64,000 bases of DNA from Echinarachnius parma. Taxonomy: Eukaryota; Echinodermata; Echinoidea; Clypeasteroida; Echinarachniidae. The stretch covers positions 1 to 64,000 of the forward strand of contig JBAMJV010011007.1 of assembly GCA_037951105.1 (NCBI GenBank). Reading direction: 5' to 3'. This document shows positions 50,701-61,500 of this stretch, one piece after another. The notes below the pieces were generated by a model. That model saw only the letters and a list, made by a program, of their open reading frames with translations. It did no database searches and was not told the origin of the DNA. A program made the position numbers and the translations under genes. Within the stretch, counting starts at the first letter, position 1; every line of letters begins with the position of its first letter.

Positions 50701-52546
50701 TAGTGTCCTGCAGAAGAAAAGTAGATAACAGTTTATGATATAAAGTGAAACCTGTCTATATAAACACCATCCAATGAAAATCAGACAATTTGTCTTTATA
50801 TATCTTTCAATCAAGTTGGATCAACTTTTCCTGTGTGGTATTTCACCCCCCAGACGGAAAGATTTACCCGCAGAATAAAAAAGCCACGGTTGCTACTTTG
50901 TGTATTGGCCGCTTTACCTACAAGCTACCAAGGATGAAAAGAGCAAAAAATACATATGCAATGCTAGATTTCTACATATTTTACACTTCAAATATGTAAC
51001 ATATAGAATCTAGACTATAGAATGTACTAATCCTAGACAATATGAATAAATTGAATAAATCATCTCTCAATGTAAAATCACTTTCCTTCAAAAATAATGT
51101 GTTAAAGAAGATGAAATCTTAGATGTAAAATTGCATATTCACTTTACTCTCTTAGCCCAAGTAATTCTCGGGACCCATCAAGAATGTCTTAATCTGGGTA
51201 TATATATTTTGAGCATACGTTCAGAAAATTCTTTACAAGGCTTAGAACCTACCTTGTTCGCTAGATTTGACTTCTTTCAAAGTGAAATTGATGAAGATCT
51301 GCCTCATGGCAAACATGGCCGTCGCGGCGATGCCAATCAGCAGTAGGCTCGCTTCAAGGAGGAACCAGAAGTTCTTGAACTCCTTCTTGCCATCCTTATT
51401 TAGACGGTAGATGATGTGGCAGAGAAAGTAGACGAGGTAGAGACAGAAGATGGCCTGAATGTTGGAAGGATTAGAAAAGAAATATGTTAGATTTGTATAA
51501 TTGTCAATTATTTTAAAATTTAAGCTATTGGAGGAGAAACCAGAAGTTCTTAAATCTCTTTTCTGCCCTCCTTCTTCAGTCGGTAGATGATGTGGCAGAG
51601 AAAGTAGACTAGGTAGAGACAGAAGATGGCCTGAATGATGAGAGGATTAGGAAAGAAACATGTAAGATTTGTATAATTGTCAATTATTTTAAATTTAATC
51701 TATTGGGAGGAGAAACCAGATGATCTTGAATTCTTTCTTGTCCTCCTTCTCCAGTCGGAAGATGATGTGGCAGAGAAAGTAGACGAGGTAGGGACAGAAG
51801 ATGGCCTGAATGATGTTAAGATTAGAAAGACAAGGATCTTAGATGTGTGTAATTTTAGTAATTTCTAATAAACCACTTTGTTCATTATTTGAAATTCAAG
51901 TTATTGGAGGAGAAAACAGAATTTCCTAAACTCATTCTTGCCTTCCTTCTTCAGTCGGTAGATGATGTGGCAGAGAAAGTAGACCAGGTACAGACAGAAG
52001 ATGGCCTGAATGATGGGTGGATTAGAAAGAAAAAGATCTTAGATGTGTGTAATTTGTATTAATTACTAATACATCACTTTGTTAATTATTTGAAATTCAA
52101 GTTAATGGAGGAGAAAACAGTAGTTCTTAATCTCCTTCTTCAGATGGTAGATGATGTGGCAAAGAAAGTAGACGCGAGGTAGAGAAAGAAGATGGCCTAA
52201 ATGATGTGTGATTTAGAAAAGAATGGACAATAGATGAGTATAACATTAGTAAAATCAAATTACTTTGTAATTTTTACAATTTAATTCCTTTGCCATCTTT
52301 ATCATTATCATCTCCCCAAACATCATCACCATCAAAGTTGATGTTGTGGTTGTCAGTGACATCATCATTATTATCATAACTTCTCTAGATCATCATCAGC
52401 AGCAGCAGCATTCTTATAATCATTACTATGACCATGACCCTTCCTCCAAAAGTTGGCATCTCCACGAGCAAGGTGAAAATGATGATCATTATCATTGCCA
52501 TCATAATATTTATTATCATCATCATCATCATCATAATCACCCTCAC

Positions 52547-52577
<31 letters not shown>

Positions 52578-55500
52578 TCCATCATCATCATCATCATCAT
52601 CACCATCATCATCATCATCTCCATCCCCACCATCATCCTCATCATCATCATCTCCATCACCACCATCATCATCATCATCATCTTACCTGCAGACCCAGGG
52701 AGATGATCCAGTATCCCCCGACATACTGGTACAGCCTGAAAGTGTGCACAGATGAAGAGCTGACCCCTCCGCCAAAAGTTGGCATCTCCACCAACAAAGT
52801 GACGACACTGAACAGATTCACGTTGGCGTTGTAGAGCGAGAACTCGGCGAAGACGGCGCGAGTGTGTTCGTCGTACCACCCACGGTCGCGGAGGTACTGC
52901 GCGGTGTTGACGGCTTGATCACGCGACTGGCCGAACTCTGCGATGTAGCCACCTCCCCCGTAAAGGAAAAGGTTGCTGTAGAACGGTAGACCAAACAGCT
53001 CCAAGGCGGACTGGTAGAGCCAGGGTTTAGTCTGAATTTTTTGTTAAAGGGACATTAAAAGTGCTTTTAAATTCTGCATAACAATATTCAAACAGATTCA
53101 TCAAATTAATATATAGCGGCTTGTTTGAAATGAAACAATATAAATGAAAATGAGCAAAGAAAATTAAGCTTCCAAGTGATTTGAATCTGTGACCCCCAGA
53201 TGGCTGGACCGGTGCTCTACCAACTGACCTGGAAAGCTCTTGCAAGGGTTGTTCATGCATCCCAGAAACCCCTTTCAACGCTTGTAATCGTGGTTCAATA
53301 TACAGAATGAAACAATGATACAGTGGAACCTCGTTATAACAAGGTAATTTTGCTGGTCTCGGCTCTTTATATTGCTTTGTTTTTCGACCCTGATATAATG
53401 AGAAACCTGATATAACAAGGTAATTTTCATGGTCCCAAGGGCCTCGTTATAACGAGGTTCCACTGTACATTTTTTAGGATTCTGATGATGGTAAAATATT
53501 ATAAATTACAATCAGTTTTTAACCAAATAACAAAAGGAATAGCGATATAATCATACCTTGTCAACTTCGTAGGATGCGTAGGTCCTGAGCTGTTCGAGTC
53601 CAAAGTCGCAGGAATAGGTCCAGTTCTCACCAAACATCCCTTTCTGCTCATTCGAGAGAGAGTAGTCCTGAAGGCACTCTGGAATCGCCTTCTCCATTCG
53701 GTGATCAATCTTACAAGGCACTGAGATACAGACGACAAATATTATATGTTATATGTGGCTAGTAATTTCAAATAGTACAACAAACCTTTTTTTGAATTTC
53801 TATTCGTTTTTCAAAGAGTTAATTGTACAAGTGGACAGTGATGCAATAAGGCCTTGTAAATGTATGAGGAAAGGAATATAACCAAAGCCTTTAATTTGTT
53901 CAAAATGTATGTACATGTACATCAATGCAGCTTCTGTGACACATTAGGTTTCAGTAAGTTAGCCGTGATCTCCACCACCGTGGTGATCAACTCTGCCATT
54001 TTAATAGCTTCCCTCAACATTCCATGCCCTCTTAACTGCCCCCACGAGACCTAGTGGTATTATAGAGATAATCTCCCCCAGCTACACGCAGTAAACTGCA
54101 TGGCCACTAGTCTAGGTTTCTAGACCTTTTCATTCTTATTCTTATCCTGCCAGTGTATAGTAGCGAAGTCATTATTATTATTATTATTGGGTATATATAG
54201 GTGGGGTCGAACTAGAACACCCGTGTCTCTTTCGTATTTTAACCATTCGGGTACCGGGCAGTTTTAAAAGTTGTAAAGGTCGTTGTGTTCTTAAAATCGT
54301 GATGGATTTTCCCTGATTAAAAACCCCGCGGGTGCCGCTAGTTTGCAGTATATTTGCAGAAGAATAATTGGCTGCATTGTTTAAATACATTGCGAAAATC
54401 ACACAAATAAAAAGAATCATGTACACTTCATCCACATATGATGGCAGAGTTATTTAATCTCAAAATCTTTAAATTCAACATTGTCATTGATTTATATTTA
54501 GGTATAATTGTACAACATTCATGATTACTACATAACTACATAATTCATACAACTTATAATTCTGTTTTTTTCTACCATAACCCGCCCCCCCCCCCCCCCC
54601 CCCTCTCCTATACTAAATGCGGTTGATCCTCTCTCCTCTCTACTCCTTCCTACCATTTGACAATTATAGGGTAAAGCGAACAAACTTGATACTCTGTACA
54701 CATCCGAACCCAAACTCGTCTGTAGTGTCTGCGTATCAAGACTAGCAGCACGACGTCTTGATTGAGACACCATCTGCTAGAAATTAGCGCCCCATGAACG
54801 CATGTTTTAGAATGGTGATGCGTTTTCCAATTATATATTTTTTTCTGGAAACATATTTTTGTGAACTTGTTGATGGAATGGAATACTAAAGATGTTACCT
54901 TTCATTTATAGGAATATTATTTTTGGGTGGTGGTACCCTTTAAATCCAGAGATTATACTCTCACCTGGTTTGACCCTAAGTTGACGAAGCCTGGCCGGAC
55001 CGACGCGGTAGTTCTGCCAGTCGCGGATGAAGCGGTCTTGAGGGTAACCCATCTTCCTGCCGTTGTAGTAACGGTCGCCATAGAGACCCGGGATGAAGGT
55101 CTGGTCCACGTAGTCCCAGAAGTTTGCCGGTTTGCTCTGGCTGAGCTCCTCGAACTTAACTGGTCGGTGCTTCATAGATGATTTTTTTTTTTTATTTATT
55201 TTTTTTAAATACAAAATATAAGACAGAGTTATACAGTTAAAACTTATTGAAATAGTTACCACCTGTCCTAAATCTAGTTATTTCATATTCTCTATAAAAC
55301 TGTCCAATGGTTATTGAAACTATGTGTACTTCATGAGTGCACCAAAGCACCTTCAATTTCATGAGAGTTTAAACGTACCAAGCTTGTTTTGGCAAAGTGT
55401 TCTTGAGATATCCTGAGGAAAAGGACAAAAGTATGTTGTTATGGATGTCCAGTTGGGATGGATGGATCGGACAACACAAAAATGTAATGGTTCTGGTCAC

Positions 55501-58500
55501 GGGCGTAGACATGACATTGATACCCATTCAAGTGGGGGGGATGATCTATTCATTCATCCCCCCCCAGTTGAATAGGTATTACGTAACTCGCTACGCCAGT
55601 GGTTCTGGTCACTTTTTAGAGAAGGCATAAAAGTGTTTCCACACTCGTACAAGGCTGATGGGCTTGGGTCAGTAATAAATTGATGTCGGGCCAGGAAAAT
55701 TTCTTACAGGTCAACAAGACATGGCCCCAGCAAATGGGCAACTAGATTTTCGAACTAAAAATGACAGAATGAGACAATCTTGAATTCTTCTACATGAATG
55801 ATGATCAAGCCTCATCCATAACCATAGTTTTGATCAATAAAGGGAGTAATAGTTTGATTAATAGACAGACTAGAAATTCAATGAAATTTTGGGACAGTTA
55901 TAATGTTTGTTTTAAAGAAATTATTTTACTTGCCCTGATATATGGGCCACTAGGTAAATAAATGTCAGAGTGGAGCCCCTATATCGGCATAAATGTGAAC
56001 CCTAAAGAAAAACCTACCCCGTCCACCAGGTAGTCAATGTAGTCCGAAACGAAGACGTTTCTGATGGAACTGGACATGAGGTATGCGTCTGGGTCGCGGT
56101 TCGTGTAGCACAGCGCAAGGACGACGAGGAGGAACAGCGTGTAGAGCACAAAGTCGCGGAAGATGCTGGACATCTGGAGGTCGCGCAGTCGCTCCTGGCG
56201 CGCCTTCGCCAGATACTCTTTGCTCTGCGTTTTCGGTCCCGGCATGTATCCAGGGGCTAAAACGAGAAGGGACGGGGGCAATCCATCAATCGTATTTTGA
56301 GATATCATACCTACGTACATAGACAAACGGATGGGCAACCATATAGTGCGTCTGGCCACTACGTTGCAATTTTCCCAACCGTTTTTTTTTTTCACTGAAT
56401 GCTATAATAGGAGCTATCCGAGGTCTGGACTTGTAAAAAAAGATTGTTTGGTTGAATTAACTCAATAATCTCAATAACATAATCAATGCCAATCAGCCAA
56501 CTAACCATCCAACCAACTGTCCAACCATCCAACAGTCCTACCAACTGACGGACTGACGACCAACCAACTAACCTTTCTGCTGTCAGCAAGTCCTCGTGAA
56601 GGAATTAGTCATCAGATCACCTTACAAGTCACTTGACCTTGAAATATGCTCACAGAATATTCAACCACTATTCTCCTACCATAAAATGACCTAAAGGGCT
56701 ATTCGCCAACCAACCTTTGCCTGCCGTCAGTGATTCCTCGTGAAGATATTCTTCATCTGACTGTAGTTTGTTGAGGGTTGGGTCTTTGAGCTCTTCCGCA
56801 GCATGGTCGTTCATCTTGGACGGCTTCTTGAAGATGAGGGACACTATGAACACGATGACGATAACCTAGAGATACACAATTCAAAGTGATACATTAACTT
56901 TATAAACAAAATTCTTATTTTGTATATTTAAAACTTCAATCATTACCAACATCCCTGTAGGCTTCTTCTACATGATGTGCGATAGTCTCATGGAAAATGA
57001 ACACTGTTACCTGGTGAAAAAAAGGTAAAAATTAATGCTAGATTTGATCACCTCCTGCCTATTGACTTTGAGTACAATAAAAAAGCATTCCGGAACCCTT
57101 AACATTTAATCAAACATATCTCTATAATCAGGGTGATGTTTGAAAAATCGAACCCATTTCATTCCTCTGTTTAGCCAAACAACAATGTGACAGCTCCAAC
57201 TGATTCTGGTCGAACTTGACATAGTGTTATATATCCTAGTACAACAGCAATTAATAGAATCCCATTGCAAGAATAAAGAACAAGCGCTCTTTGGACTAAA
57301 AAAAAAAAACGCCAATATGTTGATGACGTCAGTCACGGGGGAGAAAGAGTGTTAGCAGAAGATTTCTCATAATGAATTTACACAATCAATAGTGCACTCA
57401 TATTGCCTGATGAAAGTTTATTAGAGCCACTCCTCCACCTTCTCCTTGTCCCTTCTCCGGGCTGTAGAGGACGCAGAAGAAGCATGCGACCAACACTATT
57501 CAACAATTTTTAAAGTTTAAAATTTGTATAAAAAGTGGGGACACTTATCTTTCGTTACCTTCATTGGCTGGATAAAGAAGGCGGAGCTGAAGAAGGAGGT
57601 CACCATGGAGACGAGCCACTCTTCCGCCTTCTCCTTGCCCCACTCCAGGCTGTAGAGGACGCAGAAGAAGCAAACGAGGAAAACTAAACGATTATTGAAC
57701 AGTTTTACAAAAAACAGTGCTCAGATCACCTAGCTATTACCTTCATTGGCTGGATGAAGAAGGCGGAGCTGAAGAAGGAGGTCACCATGGAGACGAGCCA
57801 CTCCTCCGCCTTCTCCTTGCCCCACTCCAGGCTGTAGAGGACGCAGAACAAGCAGGAGACGAAGCAGGTGAGGAACGCCAGGGTGTAGGCGATGTAGACC
57901 GCCCAGTGGGGGAGGAGGTACTTCTTCTTGCCCCCCTGCTGAAAACGGCTGGATGGTGCGGCCGGATCTTCTTTTCCATCCTCAGCTGGTGTTTGCTTGG
58001 GCTTGGGTGATGCGTAAAAAAAAAGTTTATGTGTTATTTATATGACTACATGTATTGCATACAGACATATTCTGTGCGAATATGATATGAATAAAGTAGA
58101 AAAGGCAAAACATCACGTGAACAGTAACGGTACACATATGTACTGGATTTGCTCCACTCATCGGGCAATGCAAACCACCGGGCAAGAGGACAAGACTGTC
58201 GCTGACTTCAGGATCTAACATGGCACTCTGATTGATTGATTGATTGATTGTTATAAAAAAAATAGAGATGAAGCATGCAAGGAACGCCAGGGTGTAGGCG
58301 ATGTAAACCGCCCAGTGGGGGAAGAGGTTCCTTTTTCTTGCCAGCCTGCTGAAAACATCTGGATGGTGCGGCCTGATCATCTTTTTCATCCTCCGCTGAC
58401 GATTGCTTGGCCTTGGGTGATTGACCATCCGCTCCCTGTTTGAAATAAATGCTTATTTGTATTTATATTTGTATAGGTTCGTTGTAGGGGAATGAATATC

Positions 58501-61500
58501 GGAATATTGTGTGCATATATGAGAATAGTATTGGTTTACTTATTAGTGCCTGCCTGCTAAAAACACAGATGTTGCCACCTCTTCTTACCCCTCCCCTCGG
58601 GATTTAAAATGATATTTTCACGAGGACAATAAGTCCTTCAACATAATCTTTCTTCACTAGTATTTCAAATCCCTTGGAAAGGAACATTCTGTGATGTTCC
58701 CTCCAAGTCAATTAATATCTATATAATGTACATTGTACATACATGTACAGGCATATATATTAATCATAATGTGTCCATATCTAATGCTGATATTGCTTTG
58801 GAGAATCATTGTTTGTAGAGCTGTCTATGGAACGTGCGCAATAAGTTGCAACAATTTTCATTATGATAATATCGTTGCATAGGAATACAGAGTGCACATA
58901 GAAATTTGCCTGACATTGCATAAATATTATTTATATACATGTACCTCTCCAGATGCTGCGGTCCCGTGTTTGCGCTCCTCCAGGCTGTAGAAATCCATCT
59001 TGCTACCCGGCCTTCCCCGGCCCAGCAGCCTCGCCACGATGATCCCAAACGTCTTTCGCAGCCACATCACGAGCGGATCTGGCTGATCCGACTCCAGAGG
59101 GCGGGCTTTGCGGAAGATCTGCACGATAATCATGTTGATCGGCATCACGATCAGGGAGCTGGCAAAGCCAATGAAGAGCTGCAAGCCAATAGTTTAAAGA
59201 AACAATTGTCATTTTGAATCTGTTGCTTAAATATGGGAACCTGGTAGGCTATGTGCAAATGAGTCTATGGGGATTTCAGAATCTCAAAGGGAACAGGTTT
59301 AGAAGAATTGCATAGACTCTTTTAGAAATAACTTTACAGCTAGCCCATGAAAAAAGCTAGAACTGTTATGTATCATGTATAAACTTGGATGAATGAATGA
59401 ATAAATAAATATATATATATATATATATACATATGAATAAATAAATAAATGTTTAATCAAATAAACAAATAAAGCACTTTCATTAAATGTTTCATACCTG
59501 CTGGGTTGTGAACTTGATGGGACCAAGATTGATGGTTGTGGCAGGTGCTGAACTATTCGTTTGGTAGAACATGGCATTAGCGATCATGGACGTGTATAGA
59601 AGCACCATGCAGCAGCAGAGGCGCTGACATCGGTTAAAATTGCTCTTGGTCGGTCGGCTGAATAGCGAAAACCAAAGGTGCTGGTCTGAGAGGTTCTTCC
59701 GCCCACTGGTGTACACTAGCTCCCCGACCTGAGGACAAAGGTTAAAGGTCAAAGGACAAAAGTCACAGGATTTAACCGTATCTATCTTATAAATATCAGA
59801 AATGATGGTTAAGTTACTCTTGGTCGGCTGGTTAAAGTGTGAAACCCAAAGGTGCTGGTCTGAGAGGTTCTTCCGCCCACTGGTGTACACTAGCTCCCCG
59901 ACCTGAGGACAAAGGTTAAAGGTCAAAGGACAAAAGTCACACGATTTAACCGTATCTATCCAATAAATATCAGAAATGATGGTTAAGTTACTCTTGGTCG
60001 GCTGGTTAAAGTGTGAAACCAAAGGTGCTGGTCTGAGAGGTTCTTCCGCCCACTGGTATACACTAGCTCCCCGACCTAAGGACAAAAGTCACAGGATTTA
60101 ACTTTATCTATCCAATAAATATCAGAAATGCTAGTTAAGTTACTCTTGGTCGGCTGGTTAAAGTGTGAAAATCAAAGGTGCTGGTCTGAGAGGTTTTTCC
60201 TTCCACTTGGTGTACACAAGCTGCCCGACCTAAGGGCAAAGGTCAAAAGTCACCAGATTAATTTGATCTATCAACTGCAATCAATATCATCATATCTTAA
60301 TACACCAGTTGTAACCAGCTGAAGCTGCTCTTGGTTAGACTGACAAAGGGGAACAAGACATGGTTGTCTGATCGACCATGCCTTTGCCCAACCCAAGGGC
60401 AAAGGTCAAAGGTCATAGGATTTACATTTCTCTTTGCAACGGATATTGGCATATTGCAGCACCTCAGTTTGCATGTAAAATGAACCTGTCTAGATAGTGA
60501 CCACCTGCTTATAATAAGAAAGCCGGCTTATCTTCTTATTGGGTTTCCTTCACAAGTCACTCCCTTATAGGTGGTATTAACCCCCTGTGTGCGTTGTGTG
60601 TCATGGCACAGATGTTATACAAATAATACACGGTCTAGAGTGCGTTGTGTAAATGCATTGCACTCGAGGCTATGTTAGCTGTACGTTGTGCACGAGGCGA
60701 AGCCGAGTGCGCATGCGCACAGCTAACATAGCCGAGAGTCGATGCATTTACATGACGCACGATAACAAGACCGTAGTATTATTTGTTTTATAAAACAGGC
60801 TCAACCACGGATTGTTTTATTTTGCTAGATTATTGAAAACAGACTCGCCACAATTAGTAACCCAGTCTATCTACTCTCTAGAGTGTGAATTTATTAGGAA
60901 TTTACCAAATTAATCATCACTAGAGTGCACTCGCTTCACGGAATTTGACTCTGCAGCTCAGCAGATCAAATGCAGTCGCCGAAAATCCGAAAATGTTCCC
61001 GTTAAAAGTGAGAATTATCAAAGAATTGTATGCATTTCCATTCCAAAACTTCCCAATATCAAACCACATACCATATAATTTACGAATCCGCTAAGATTTA
61101 TTTACTACAGAACAGATTATTTACAGAACGAAGCATTTTCCATCTTTTTTTTTTATCACTTTTGCAAGTTTGACTTCGTAGAACAGCATTGTGACGTCAC
61201 AGCCGTGCAAATATCGCGCAACAAAAAGTGACAACACATGTGTGTTACGCTTTTTCTTGTTTGTTTGTTGAAATTTAATGAATAGTCACGTGACTGGACT
61301 TAACCAATCACGTTACTGAATTTACCAGAGCCGTTTTATAATAGATGTTAGTATACACAGTAATAACAATGAATGGGGATTGCGTTATCCCTTGAATCCT
61401 CTTTATAGTATGATAAACTAATTCTAAGTGACATCACAAATTTTGGGGGGTAACAAAATATGTTTTTGTGCATTTCAAAATCAGAATCTGAGTTCTAACT

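Noticed and set aside
52346..52879. His-rich (+) and Met-rich (-) open frames of about 160 codons
   Set aside because: Products of the CAT microsatellite; the minus-strand frame only partly overlaps the true exon 52687-53031, in a different frame.
53187..53245. Functional tRNA gene
   Set aside because: A and B boxes are recognisable, but the acceptor stem and anticodon arm could not be paired convincingly, and the tail is shared with another repeat copy.
54927..55181. Plus-strand open frame of 84 codons
   Set aside because: Antisense shadow of the polycystin exon 54965-55169.
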